DNA from: Candidatus Poribacteria bacterium
GTDB taxonomy: Bacteria; Poribacteria; WGA-4E; WGA-3G
Direction of reading: 5' to 3'
DNA length: 64,000 nucleotides
Assembly: GCA_012267415.1 (NCBI GenBank)
Contig: JAAXGN010000015.1
Coordinates: forward strand, 62,001-126,000
Shown: positions 34,913 through 42,900 of the stretch, in pieces
Layout: every line of letters begins with the position of its first letter
Numbering within the stretch: the first letter of the stretch is position 1
Translations under genes and position numbers: made by a program
Notes under the pieces: model-generated
Databases searched by the model: none
Seen by the model: only the letters and a program-made list of their open reading frames with translations
What the model was told of the DNA's origin: nothing

Positions 34913-34935
34913 GCGCAAATAACGGACATTTTCTA

Positions 34936-34976
34936 AATCGGCTTGAACCCAGTCATAACTGGGTTCAAGCCGTTTA
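34936..34976 (+). terminator. Intrinsic terminator
   Basis: CGGCTTGAACCCAGT and its perfect complement with a 4-nt loop (34939-34972), then TTTATC. It lies 24 bp after the discoidin-like gene. Confidence 0.85.
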
Positions 34977-34997
34977 TCATATCCAGTATAAATCTTA

Positions 34998-35040
34998 ATT
35001 GTAGGAGGGAACTCCGATTCCCGACTATCAAAACGTTCAA
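34998..35040. repeat. Repeat family E fragment (inverted)
   Basis: GTAGGAGGGAACTCCGATTC followed by CCGACTATCAAAACG is the reverse of part of the unit at 36291-36426. It shows that the GGAATCGGAGTTCC core moves or survives independently of the outer ends. The rest of the 447-bp gap 34913-35359 holds the terminator, the promoter and the leader annotated separately. Confidence 0.65.
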
Positions 35041-35197
35041 TGATTTTTTTGTTGACATGAATCTGTAAACTTACTATAATAATTCATTAGACATTACTAT
35101 GATTTAAACGTGATGATGTGATTTGTCTATCTCCTTGTTGTCTAAAGAATTGGCAAGAATTCTGCCCATACACAAATTTCGCGTATTTTCAAAAAAC

Positions 35198-35226
35198 TTG
35201 ACATCAATTGCATTTGAATGTATAAT
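35198..35226 (+). promoter_or_regulatory. Perfect-consensus sigma70 promoter
   Basis: TTGACA (35198-35203), 17 bp, TATAAT (35221-35226). Both hexamers match consensus exactly. A leader of about 130 nt follows, shared in sequence with the paralogous gene at 37745. Confidence 0.85.
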
Positions 35227-35293
35227 GCATTTGTCGGTTGAACTTTCAAAGGAAAAGGGACGTTACTATGTCCTTAAATAGCTAAAGTAAGGT

Positions 35294-35350
35294 TATGCAA
35301 CACATTGTTTAGACATTGTGTTATAACTATTCATTCTATATAAGAGGATA
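35294..35350 (+). promoter_or_regulatory. Conserved leader, copy 1
   Basis: TTATGCAACACATTGTTTAG followed by ACATTGTGTTATAACTATTC and TATATAAGAGG is conserved at 37684-37744 ahead of the paralogue. ACACATTGT and ACATTGTGT could pair as a small hairpin. Function unknown; the rest of the leader differs between copies. Confidence 0.5.
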
Positions 35351-35359
35351 ATGATAATT

Positions 35360-36172
35360 ATGAAAAAGTTGAATATCTTAACAATCGGTTTAGTTATTGT
35401 GCTTTTAGTCAGCGGATCTCACCTTGTAATGGCACAAACATTAATTACGGGTGGACCGCTCGCTGAAGACCAATATTTAGTGAATCCTGAGAATCCTGCA
35501 AATACAAATCATGGTGCTGATGCACCTTGGATCACCAAATGGTATGGTCCCGATGGTAATTACACAGACAATGGGGGCTTCCCCACCTCAGCAAAACTTG
35601 ACCTTGTGTCAGAAGGCACAGGTGGTGAAATCACCGATGCCTCCCTTTCTACAATTGCAGGATTGTTGTTGACTAAAGACTATGATGTTGAATGGGGTGA
35701 TGATCATGGTGGAACAAGAGGTTGGACAGTATTTGAAATGCCTGCCGTTGGTAACAATACGGATAGGGGTGGTCCCCCAGATTTCTATGATACTTATGCG
35801 ATAATTGTTATTGATGCACCAACTGATCTTACCTCAATTATGTCTCCTGCTCACGATGATCACGCACAGATATGGATAAACGGAGAAAAATGGTATAACA
35901 ATTCAAGATGGACGGGTGGTGCAACATCAGTCTCACATAACGTTGAAGTTAAGCTGCAAAAAGGTCCTAACGTTCTACTCTACCGTTGTGGAGAAAGTCA
36001 AGGTGGTGCCTATCTAAACTTACACTTTGATGATGCAACGCACGATGCTGTTACCATTTATCCTAAAGATGCAACGGATCAACAGAGTTTCCTTGATGAA
36101 GTCGCTGCTGTCGCACCAGTTGAAGCTGCGGGTAAATTAACAACTACTTGGGCAGACATCCGACGTAAATAG
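35360..36172 (+). CDS. Secreted beta-sandwich protein with LTTTWA tail, paralogue 1
   Basis: 270 residues. The ATG at 35360 is chosen by alignment to the paralogue; an ATG at 35351 lies only three bases after AGAGG. Signal peptide about 1-25 (ends V-M-A-Q). The body contains W-I-T-K-W-Y-G-P-D-G-N-Y, D-D-H-G-G-T-R-G-W-T-V-F, then H-D-D-H-A-Q-I-W-I-N-G-E-K-W-Y-N and P-N-V-L-L-Y-R-C-G-E, again the 'H-D-D-x-x-x-I-W-I-N-G' signature of jelly-roll sugar-binding folds. The end is V-E-A-A-G-K-L-T-T-T-W-A-D-I-R-R-K. No enzymatic motif is seen. Confidence 0.82.
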   Translation: MKKLNILTIGLVIVLLVSGSHLVMAQTLITGGPLAEDQYLVNPENPANTNHGADAPWITKWYGPDGNYTDNGGFPTSAKLDLVSEGTGGEITDASLSTIAGLLLTKDYDVEWGDDHGGTRGWTVFEMPAVGNNTDRGGPPDFYDTYAIIVIDAPTDLTSIMSPAHDDHAQIWINGEKWYNNSRWTGGATSVSHNVEVKLQKGPNVLLYRCGESQGGAYLNLHFDDATHDAVTIYPKDATDQQSFLDEVAAVAPVEAAGKLTTTWADIRRK

Positions 36173-36245
36173 GCTGTTTTTACTTATTGTTTGGCGCGCT
36201 TTTTCATTTTTATAATGTTTGGGCGCGCTTTTTCATTTTTGGATA
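36173..36245 (+). terminator. Double GGCGCGC-T-tract trailer, copy 1
   Basis: Two tandem units of TTTGGCGCGCTTTTTCATTT (the second with one extra G) start 17 bp after the gene. GCGCGC is self-complementary and followed by a T run, so the pair may terminate transcription, though each stem is short. The same double unit follows the paralogue at 38575. Confidence 0.5.
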
Positions 36246-36290
36246 CGAAACACCTACACCCACTGGAGCAACATAAGTCTGTAATGACTT

Positions 36291-36426
36291 TATGGTGAAA
36301 CAGGAAAATGATTATACACCTTGCTTGTAGGAGCGATCTCCGAATCGCGACCAAACCCTTTGATAGTCGGGAAGCGGAGTTCCCTCCTACAATCAGAATG
36401 TAGAATTAATTGTATAATCTACCATA
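36291..36426. repeat. Repeat family E, copy 2
   Basis: 136 bp bounded by TATGGTGAAACAGG and TCTACCATA, with an inner TTGTAGGAGCGATCTCCGAA and a second GGAGTTCCCTCCTAC palindrome. It ends four bases before the stop-side coordinate of the aldo/keto reductase gene. Confidence 0.8.
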
Positions 36427-36437
36427 ATATGAATATC

Positions 36438-37376
36438 CTATAGATTCCGCAGTTTATTCAAAACTGTCTCCGGTAGGGACTCGGCAACAGAGGTAGCAAC
36501 ACCATCGTCCACCTGTTCGGAAGACATCATTCCGGGGACGACGCAACAGATTGCGGGATGTGCTAAAATGAACTTCAAGGCAGCCTGTGGTAGGCTTTCT
36601 GCGTTATCTCCGATAACTGATCTGATTTCTTCAACCCGTTCTAAGTCTGATAGTATTTTCTCACGCGACCACGTCTTCCGATAATCATTTTCAGCAAATT
36701 GGGTGTCAGCATTGATGTGCCCAGTCAGCAAGCCAGAAGATAGCGGTTGCCGTCCAACCACTGCGATGCCATTTTCAGCTGCAGTTTCCATTACAGGTGA
36801 TGCCATATCTTGGTTCAGGATGTTATAGGTTAACATCAATGAGGAGATTCCGGTCTCAGATATTGCTTTGCGTGCTTGCGCTGCATTGCCAAGACATAGA
36901 CCGTAAAATCGGATTTTGCCTTCCTGTTTAAGTTCTTCCATTGCACCAAATGCCTCATCCCAGATGTCGTCAGGAGGGGGAGCGTGGAATTGGTAGACAT
37001 CTATGACATCTCTTTTCAATCGCGACAGACTTCCTTCAACAGCTTGACGAATATATTCACGGGAAGCGTCATAAGACGGCACTTTTCCACCTTGACTGAT
37101 CCATCCATCAGAATCCAGTTCATATCCAAGTTTTGTTGCGATGGTAACGTTGTCACCGAGTGTAGAAAAGGCTTCTGCTAATAAACGTTCGGCGCGTCCT
37201 CCACCGTATTGGTCAGCAGTATCATAAAAGGTGACACCTTTGTCATAAGCGTATTTTAAGAGTTTAATGGCATCTTCTTCACTAATATCTCCCCATTCGC
37301 GTCCGCCGAGTTCCCATGTCCCCATCCCGATTTCGGATACTGTTATCCCTGTTTTTCCAAATTTCCTTTGCTGCAT
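36438..37376 (-). CDS. Aldo/keto reductase
   Basis: 312 residues, a typical (beta/alpha)8 AKR. Catalytic tetrad positions: D near 50 and Y near 55 in F-Y-D-T-A-D-Q-Y-G-G-G, K near 84 in I-A-T-K-L-G, H near 130 in Y-Q-F-H-A-P. NADPH contacts appear as V-V-G-R-Q-P-L and I-L-A-H-P-A-I-C-C-V-V-P-G. Cytosolic; substrate unknown. It is transcribed against the flanking paralogous secreted genes, which suggests it was carried between them by an insertion or that the paralogue was copied around it. Confidence 0.92.
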   Translation of the reverse strand: MQQRKFGKTGITVSEIGMGTWELGGREWGDISEEDAIKLLKYAYDKGVTFYDTADQYGGGRAERLLAEAFSTLGDNVTIATKLGYELDSDGWISQGGKVPSYDASREYIRQAVEGSLSRLKRDVIDVYQFHAPPPDDIWDEAFGAMEELKQEGKIRFYGLCLGNAAQARKAISETGISSLMLTYNILNQDMASPVMETAAENGIAVVGRQPLSSGLLTGHINADTQFAENDYRKTWSREKILSDLERVEEIRSVIGDNAESLPQAALKFILAHPAICCVVPGMMSSEQVDDGVATSVAESLPETVLNKLRNL

Positions 37377-37398
37377 CGTCTGCTCCTATGTTATAGAC

Positions 37399-37526
37399 AG
37401 GACTTACGCAGTTTCTCTTAAAGTCCCCCTGATAAGGGGGATTTAGGGGGTTAAATCACTAATATATCATTGGAATAACGACTTTTAACCCTCTAACCCC
37501 TTATCAGAGGGGAATGCGTAAGTCCT
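37399..37526. repeat. Repeat family C copy 2 (uninterrupted)
   Basis: AGGACTTACGCA and TGCGTAAGTCCT form the inverted ends; CCCCCTGATAAGGGGG and CCTTATCAGAGGGG lie inside. This is the empty-site version of 31372-31655. The remainder of the gap 37377-37744 holds the promoter and leader below. Confidence 0.85.
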
Positions 37527-37616
37527 AATAGATTGAGAATCAATTATAGAAGAAAATACCTTTCTGTCAACTGTTATTTTTGATTGATACATGCAATACT
37601 GCAGTCCAGAATTTAT

Positions 37617-37644
37617 TTGACAAATTTTCTGTTAAAACTATAAT
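37617..37644 (+). promoter_or_regulatory. Perfect-hexamer sigma70 promoter
   Basis: TTGACA (37617-37622), 16 bp, TATAAT (37639-37644). The downstream leader at 37684-37744 copies that of the first paralogue. Confidence 0.8.
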
Positions 37645-37744
37645 AGTATACGTGATGTTGAATCACTTTTCAATCTACTAACAGTTATGTGACACACTGT
37701 TTAGGCATTGTGTTATAACTATTCACTCTATATAAGAGGTAAAT

Positions 37745-38557
37745 ATGAAAAGACTGTATATTTTAACAATCGGACTAGTTTTTGTGTTTTTAGTCAGCGG
37801 TTCTCACCTTGTAATGGCACAAACATTAATTAAGGGTGGACCGCTCGCTGAAGCCCAATTTTTAGTGAATCCTGAGAATCCTGCAAATACAGAACATGGT
37901 GCTGATGCACCTTGGATCACCAAATGGTATGGTCCCGATGGTAACTACACAAACAATGGTGGATTTCCCACCTCAGCGCGTATCGATCTTGTGTCAGAAG
38001 GTACAGGTGGCAAAATCACCGATGCCACCCTTTCTACGATGGCAGGATTGTTGTTGACTGAAGACTTTGATGTTGAATGGGGTAATGATCATGGTGGCAC
38101 AAGAGCTTGGACAGTATTTGAAATGCCTCCCGTTAATAACAATATGGATAGGGGGGGTCCCCCAGATTTTTATGATACTTATGCGGTAATTGTTATTGAT
38201 GCACGAAGGGATCTTACCTCAATTATGTCTCCTGCTCACGATGATCACGCACAGATATGGATAAACGGAGAAAAATGGTATAACAATTCAAGATGGACAG
38301 GCGGTGCAACATCAGTCTCACATAACGTTGAAGTTAAGCTGCAGGAAGGTCCTAACGTTCTACTCTACCGTTGTGGAGACAGTCAAGGTGGTGCCTATCT
38401 AAACTTACACTTTGATGATGACACGCATGACGCTGTTAAGATTTATCCTAAAGATGCGACGGATCAACAGAGTTTCTTTGATGAAATCGATCGTATAGCA
38501 TCAGTTGAAGCTGCGGGTAAATTAACAACCACTTGGGCAGACATCAGACGTAAATAG
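37745..38557 (+). CDS. Secreted beta-sandwich protein with LTTTWA tail, paralogue 2
   Basis: 270 residues and very similar to 35360-36172 over its full length, including signal peptide, H-D-D-H-A-Q-I-W-I-N-G and the end V-E-A-A-G-K-L-T-T-T-W-A-D-I-R-R-K. Differences are concentrated in the first third (for example K-L-D in paralogue 1 against R-I-D here). AGAGG is five bases before the ATG. The promoter, leader and trailer are also duplicated, so the whole expression unit was copied. Confidence 0.83.
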   Translation: MKRLYILTIGLVFVFLVSGSHLVMAQTLIKGGPLAEAQFLVNPENPANTEHGADAPWITKWYGPDGNYTNNGGFPTSARIDLVSEGTGGKITDATLSTMAGLLLTEDFDVEWGNDHGGTRAWTVFEMPPVNNNMDRGGPPDFYDTYAVIVIDARRDLTSIMSPAHDDHAQIWINGEKWYNNSRWTGGATSVSHNVEVKLQEGPNVLLYRCGDSQGGAYLNLHFDDDTHDAVKIYPKDATDQQSFFDEIDRIASVEAAGKLTTTWADIRRK

Positions 38558-38559
38558 AC

Positions 38560-38626
38560 TGTTTTTACTTATTGTTTGGCGCGCTTTTTCATTTTATAAT
38601 GTTTGGGCGCGCTTTTCATTTTTATA
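38560..38626 (+). terminator. Double GGCGCGC-T-tract trailer, copy 2
   Basis: Same arrangement as at 36173-36245: TTTGGCGCGCTTTTTCATTT and a second TTTGGGCGCGCTTTTCATTT. Confidence 0.5.
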
Positions 38627-38677
38627 GAGCAAAATACTCTTTTGTCAACTGTTATTTCTGTGCTGTATACATTTACA

Positions 38678-38706
38678 TTGACATATTGCGATTGTTCTGT
38701 TATGAT
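38678..38706 (+). promoter_or_regulatory. Promoter of the RmlB-like gene
   Basis: TTGACA (38678-38683) and TATGAT (38701-38706) with 17-bp spacing, 57 bp before the ATG. Confidence 0.7.
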
Positions 38707-38763
38707 ATACTAATCTTACTCGCTTTGGATTGATTCTACATACTTTTTGATGTTTGGATATAA

Positions 38764-39795
38764 ATGAAACTATTGGTCACTGGTGGTGCTGGGTTTATCG
38801 GCACAAACTTTATTCGGTACTGGCTCAAGACGTATCCGCAAGATTCTGTGATTAACCTTGACCTACTAACTTATGCCGGAAACCTTATCAGTCTAACTGA
38901 TATTGCTGCAATCTATTCAGATCGGTATGTGTTTGCGCGTGGAGATATTCTTGACGATTATTTTGTTGGAAAGGTTTTAAGGACTCATGAACCGGATGTG
39001 ATTGTCAATTTTGCGGCGGAATCGCATAACAGTCGCGCGATTTTACATCCCCGTAAATTCTTTGAGACAAACGTAATCGGTACACAGGTACTGCTGGATG
39101 CAGCGCGTAAGTATGGAACGGCGCGTTTTCATCATGTCTCTACTTGTGAAGTCTACGGTGAGCTCTCTTTAGATTCGTCAGATGCTTTTGCTGAAACCTC
39201 ACCGTACCGGCCGCAGTCACCTTACAACGCCTCAAAAGCGGCAGCAGACCATCTCGTCAATTCTTATTATCACAGTTATGGACAACAGATCACTATATCA
39301 AACAGTTCAAATAACTACGGTCCTTATCAACACCCCGAGAAACTGATTCCGCTCTTTACAACAAACGCTCTTCAAGATTTACCTTTGACGTTGTATCGTA
39401 GCAGCCATAACCGTAGAGAATGGATCCATGTTGATGACCACTGCGCCGCGATTGCGCTTGTTATAAGGGACGGTAAAATTGGAGAGACATATAACATTGG
39501 AAGTGGTGTTGAGAAAAGTATTGAAGAGATTACCGACTTTATCCTAAATGTTCTTGGAAAACCGCAAAGCCTAAAAACTTATGTGCCTGACAGACCGGGA
39601 CACGATAGTCGTTATCTATTGAATTCAGAAAAGATACACAGTGAACTGGGATGGAAACCTACAATACCTTTTGAACAAGGTTTGAAGCAGACAATTCAGT
39701 GGTACGTTGAAAATCGTGATTGGTGGGAGATGATTCAGAAGAAACCAGAAGCAGAAGTTGTTCAAGAAGATAGATGGAACGAACTTGAAAGTTGA
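38764..39795 (+). CDS. dTDP-glucose 4,6-dehydratase-like SDR enzyme
   Basis: 343 residues. NAD-binding T-G-G-A-G-F-I-G at 6-13, S-T-C-E-V-Y-G at 126-132 and Y-N-A-S-K at 154-158 (the SDR Tyr/Lys pair), then N-N-Y-G-P-Y-Q-H-P-E-K-L-I-P and R-E-W-I-H-V-D-D-H. Overall it is the RmlB family, which makes dTDP-4-keto-6-deoxyglucose for rhamnose and other deoxysugars. The usual T-D-E triad is T-C-E here, and the H-V-D-R-S segment reads H-N-S-R-A, so the dehydration acid is changed. No rmlA, C or D lies nearby. A related epimerase/dehydratase activity is possible. Confidence 0.8.
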   Translation: MKLLVTGGAGFIGTNFIRYWLKTYPQDSVINLDLLTYAGNLISLTDIAAIYSDRYVFARGDILDDYFVGKVLRTHEPDVIVNFAAESHNSRAILHPRKFFETNVIGTQVLLDAARKYGTARFHHVSTCEVYGELSLDSSDAFAETSPYRPQSPYNASKAAADHLVNSYYHSYGQQITISNSSNNYGPYQHPEKLIPLFTTNALQDLPLTLYRSSHNRREWIHVDDHCAAIALVIRDGKIGETYNIGSGVEKSIEEITDFILNVLGKPQSLKTYVPDRPGHDSRYLLNSEKIHSELGWKPTIPFEQGLKQTIQWYVENRDWWEMIQKKPEAEVVQEDRWNELES

Positions 39796-39828
39796 TGTTG
39801 TCTATTCAGAATTTGTGTATCTCCAATC

Positions 39829-39942
39829 TATAGTGAACTTTAGAATTAATGAAACACTTCACAACGGGCGAGGAGACCTCGCCCCTACGAGGGGTGATCT
39901 TTGTAAATACGTAAATGTTTCATTAATTATTGATTTTACTAT
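39829..39942. repeat. MITE-like element, family A copy 5 (inverted)
   Basis: TATAGTGAACTTTAGAATTA at the left and ATTGATTTTACTATA at the right, the reverse of copies 1-4, with GGGCGAGG facing CCTCGCCCC. It separates the dehydratase from the convergent gene at 39973. Confidence 0.8.
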
Positions 39943-39972
39943 AATCTGGTTTTATTTTGGTAACAATTGCTC

Positions 39973-40701
39973 TTATCTCATCGGGCACCATGCCATCACT
40001 GTTCCAAAACTTGCGAACATGCTGTCTTCCCCGCTTGTTAGTATACGTGAACCTTGCACAACAACCCGCGCATCCCTACTTGTGATTTTATAACTGACAG
40101 GGGCATCTTTGGCAATCAGTGGGTTACCATCACTGTCTTTGAGTTTATCCAAGCGATAATGTACTGACCTTTGTGAAGGAACATTGAATTCACACGAGAC
40201 GTTTTCCATATCCGTATCTTCATATAGGACCTCTAAGAGACATACCGTATCTTTATCTGCTGTATTGGAGATACAGACAGATTCGTGTGAAAAATAACCC
40301 CCTCCATGCTGTTCCCATGCCTGTTCGGTTGGTGAAAGTGATGCCATATATCCGTCGGGAATTATCCAGACATAAGCACCATCCCCCTCTGAAGTGTATG
40401 CCTCTGTAATGTATGATTTTAGTGCGTCCCCTACGGTTTCAGGATCATCCTGTATCTCATCAAGGTTCACGACAAGAAATCGCGAAAAGAGTTGAATTCC
40501 ATCTGTTGGATTGTGTTCTTTCACTTGACCCGCAACGTTCATGCAGAGTCTGTTTTCATTTAACATTTCAATATGACTTACGCCTTGTGATGCTAACCAG
40601 TCTCCGAATGTATCATTGAGAAGCACTGATAATGTCTTCGGGTCTGAAATTCCGGTGTGTTTATATTCTCGCAGTGTTGCGAACAGTATACCAAATGTCA
40701 T
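39973..40701 (-). CDS. Protein with C-terminal sensory-rhodopsin-transducer-like domain
   Basis: 242 residues. Residues about 108-240 resemble the Anabaena sensory rhodopsin transducer family: W-I-I-P-D-G-Y, F-S-H-E-S-V-C-I-S-N-T-A-D-K-D, V-P-S-Q-R-S-V-H-Y-R-L-D-K-L, and V-V-V-Q-G-S-R, which builds a small beta-sandwich that can bind DNA or carbohydrate. The first 105 residues are of unknown fold (acidic, alpha/beta). No rhodopsin gene is in the window, and many such proteins occur without one in sugar-utilisation loci. ATG follows AAGGAGA. Co-directional with the next gene at 40726. Confidence 0.65.
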   Translation of the reverse strand: MTFGILFATLREYKHTGISDPKTLSVLLNDTFGDWLASQGVSHIEMLNENRLCMNVAGQVKEHNPTDGIQLFSRFLVVNLDEIQDDPETVGDALKSYITEAYTSEGDGAYVWIIPDGYMASLSPTEQAWEQHGGGYFSHESVCISNTADKDTVCLLEVLYEDTDMENVSCEFNVPSQRSVHYRLDKLKDSDGNPLIAKDAPVSYKITSRDARVVVQGSRILTSGEDSMFASFGTVMAWCPMR

Positions 40702-40725
40702 ATATGTCTCCTTGTCTATAAAGTG

Positions 40726-41058
40726 TTACACCATCCATTTTCCATCTATTCCGAGCAGAGAGATTAATACCTGCAGGAGCACTGTTTCTTCATCAGGACC
40801 GACAAACTGTCGGTGTGTATCAATATAGGTGCCGTAATCATCAGCCCACTCTTGAAAGTAGGTATCATATTCCCATCCATCTGCAGTTTCACGCAGGTGA
40901 GAACGGTCAGGATATGGCAGTTTCTGTTTCAATATTCTTAGGAGTTCGTCAGCGGTGGGTAACCATACGGCATCTGTGCTTTCTTTAGCGGGTTGTAGTG
41001 CCTGTATTGCTGGGTGCTGGCACAATAGAAGGTAATTCTGTTTGTCTGCTGGTTTCAT
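40726..41058 (-). CDS. Hypothetical protein, 110 aa
   Basis: No family recognised. It is soluble, with W-L-P-T-A-D-E-L-L-R-I-L-K-Q, a tryptophan/aspartate-rich centre (W-E-Y-D-T-Y-F-Q-E-W-A-D-D-Y) and a C-terminal hydrophobic helix-like end (L-L-Q-V-L-I-S-L-L-G-I). It stops 24 bp upstream of the rhodopsin-transducer-like gene and probably shares its transcript. No convincing ribosome site is visible before the ATG. Confidence 0.5.
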   Translation of the reverse strand: MKPADKQNYLLLCQHPAIQALQPAKESTDAVWLPTADELLRILKQKLPYPDRSHLRETADGWEYDTYFQEWADDYGTYIDTHRQFVGPDEETVLLQVLISLLGIDGKWMV

Positions 41059-41099
41059 AGGGTAGGATTATGTTAATGGTAGCACCTATCGGTATTATT

Positions 41100-41495
41100 T
41101 TAGGTGACAATCCATTGCTGAATGTGTTCAGCGATAGTGTCAATATCTGTTATGGAACCGTCGGCAATCTTAAGACCGAGCTCAATTATTGAATCGTCAA
41201 TGTTGTCTGTAAAGTAGCATCTATTCAACATCAGAAACAGGATCGCACTATGCATTCCAATACGTTTATTTCCATCTAAGAATATATGTCCTGAGATTAT
41301 GTGGTGCGCGTATACTGATGCCTTTTGGAATAGGGTTGGATATAGGTCAATACCACCGAATTTGGCTGCAACAGCCTCAACCAAATACTGTAGTTGACCT
41401 TCCTTAAGAATCTCGTAGTTTCCAACGTGGTCCTCAGCAACTACCAGAATGTCCTCAATTGTCAGATAAGTTAAGTGTTGCCTAAGATTTTCCAT
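41100..41495 (-). CDS. doc: Doc-like Fic-domain toxin
   Basis: 131 residues. The Fic/Doc motif H-I-F-L-D-G-N-K-R is at 70-78, with the helical frame L-Y-P-T-L-F-Q-K-A-S-V-Y-A-H-H-I around it; Doc proteins phosphorylate EF-Tu, while other members AMPylate targets. It overlaps the upstream TPR gene's end by 25 bases, which takes the antitoxin position (phd/antitoxin-like sequence is absent), so the TPR protein may be its partner. A duplicate copy at 47245-47484 is cut off one codon after the Fic motif. Confidence 0.85.
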   Translation of the reverse strand: MENLRQHLTYLTIEDILVVAEDHVGNYEILKEGQLQYLVEAVAAKFGGIDLYPTLFQKASVYAHHIISGHIFLDGNKRIGMHSAILFLMLNRCYFTDNIDDSIIELGLKIADGSITDIDTIAEHIQQWIVT

Positions 41496-41767
41496 GCGCG
41501 GTCGTATTTTTCTCGAATTTCGTCTGAGGCAACGATTGTAGTCATTTTCATTTTTCTTGCAGTTTCAAGATCGGATCTGGCTTTTTCCCATTCTCCAAGC
41601 CGTAACCATGCCCCCCCACGATAGTAATATGCATCAGCATAATCAGGTTTGAGTTCTATCGCTTTAGTATAATCTTCAATAGCAAGGTCTACTTTGCCTT
41701 TCTTGCTATTCTCTAATCCGCTGTTAAGATATTTTTCAGCAAGTTCTTGATGCCGTTCCATCATCAT
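41471..41767 (-). CDS. TPR-repeat protein
   Basis: 98 residues from the ATG at 41767, chosen by alignment with the copy at 47460-47756. Two TPR units are clear (A-E-K-Y-L-N-S-G-L-E-N-S-K-K-G and A-I-E-D-Y-T-K-A-I-E-L-K-P-D-Y-A-D-A-Y-Y-Y-R-G), ending in a basic R-K-M-K-M stretch. It overlaps doc by 25 bases. Protein-protein interaction, perhaps as the regulatory partner of Doc, is the likely role. It is nearly identical to the second copy 6 kb away. Confidence 0.75.
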   Translation of the reverse strand: MMMERHQELAEKYLNSGLENSKKGKVDLAIEDYTKAIELKPDYADAYYYRGGAWLRLGEWEKARSDLETARKMKMTTIVASDEIREKYDRAWKILGNT

Positions 41768-41863
41768 ATTGTCTCTGCTTAGTGCGAAATAGTTGTGGTT
41801 TATGGTACCATACAATATGGTTAGATTCAACAGAATTTCTGGTTATGTATGAAGATAAAAAAT

Positions 41864-41933
41864 TACGCAATAAGTGGTTTTGGACACATGGAAGTGTCAG
41901 TTTTGGGATACTACGCAATAAGTCGTTTCGGAC
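41864..41933. repeat. 22-bp motif, two tandem copies (sites 1 and 2)
   Basis: TACGCAATAAGTGGTTTTGG-AC at 41864-41885 and TACGCAATAAGTCGTTTCGG-AC at 41912-41933. Further copies are at 44110-44131 (same strand), 44306-44327 and 47168-47189 (opposite strand). No gene lies between 41768 and 42022. Confidence 0.7.
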
Positions 41934-42047
41934 TTGCAACTTGGTTCTGTCACCTATTGCGTTTCATCGCTGCCCATGTTAAGACATACTTGTTCTGAGG
42001 ATCAAAAGAACGTAAGATGAAGTGCCATCGGTTTTTTAGACCAGAAT

Positions 42048-42900
42048 TCAGTGATAGTTAAGATAAGTTTTTTCCTCAAATTCAATAGGCGTTAGATAAC
42101 CCAATGCCGAGTGAGGTCGTTTCAGGTTATATGCGTGTTCAATAAAGTTTCCAATGCGAGTTTTAGCGTCTTCAATATCGTCATAGTTGTTCAGGTAGAT
42201 CTCTTCCTCTTTGAGAGTTCGGATAAACCTTTCCGCATAACCGTTCTCCCAAGGACGCCCTCTATGAGCTAACGAAATCTCAATTCCATAGTCAGTGAGA
42301 GTAGAAATATAGGCGTTTGAAAGATACTGAACTCCCTGATCACTATGATGGATCTCTGGAACATTTTCCCGTAATGCTTGCTGCAAGGTGTCAGTGTTAG
42401 AGGTTGTGTCAAATGTCGGCTCAGTTGCCACCCTCTTATTATTCGAGTAAACACATCAAGGAGAAATGAAACATAGATAAAGTTTCCTTTGAGCCGAACA
42501 TAGGTAACATCCGCTACCCAGACATGATTGCGTCGACAGATGTCAAGGTTATCAAGTCGGTTGCCCCATTGAGATTTGCCATCAACGGATTTTGTAGTTT
42601 GACAGGAGCGTTTGACAGAGACCAACAGATTAGCTGATTTCATCAATCGTGCGACGCGTCGGTATCCGACGGTGTATCCCATACGCAAGAGTTCCTCTGT
42701 GATACGCCTATAACCATATCTTGGATAACGGACAGCTAACATTTCTATCTCCTGTTGGAGCAGTACTTCACAAGGATCCTTTTTGGGTTCATAATAGAGA
42801 CTACTTCTATTGAAACCGAGAGCATCGCAAATCTGTCATACTGAGTAATCGGTTCGCAAAGTTTCTACAATGCTTCGTTTTTCAGTAAAGGTCAGCTCAG
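42048..42900 (-). pseudogene. IS3 orfB transposase, broken
   Basis: The DDE core is recognisable: D in W-V-A-D-V-T-Y-V, D in H-H-S-D-Q-G-V-Q-Y and E in W-E-N-G-Y-A-E-R-F. A TGA interrupts the frame after T-D-Y-S-V near 42840, and an indel near 42385-42415 moves the second half (Q-A-L-R-E-N-V-P-E-I) into another frame. The enzyme cannot be made intact. The tail P-H-S-A-L-G-Y is typical of IS3 (IS150/ISL-like) transposases. Confidence 0.85.

Noticed and set aside
36173-36245. Strong classical hairpin terminator
   Set aside because: The stem is only the self-complementary GCGCGC; kept as a low-confidence trailer because it is duplicated after the paralogue.
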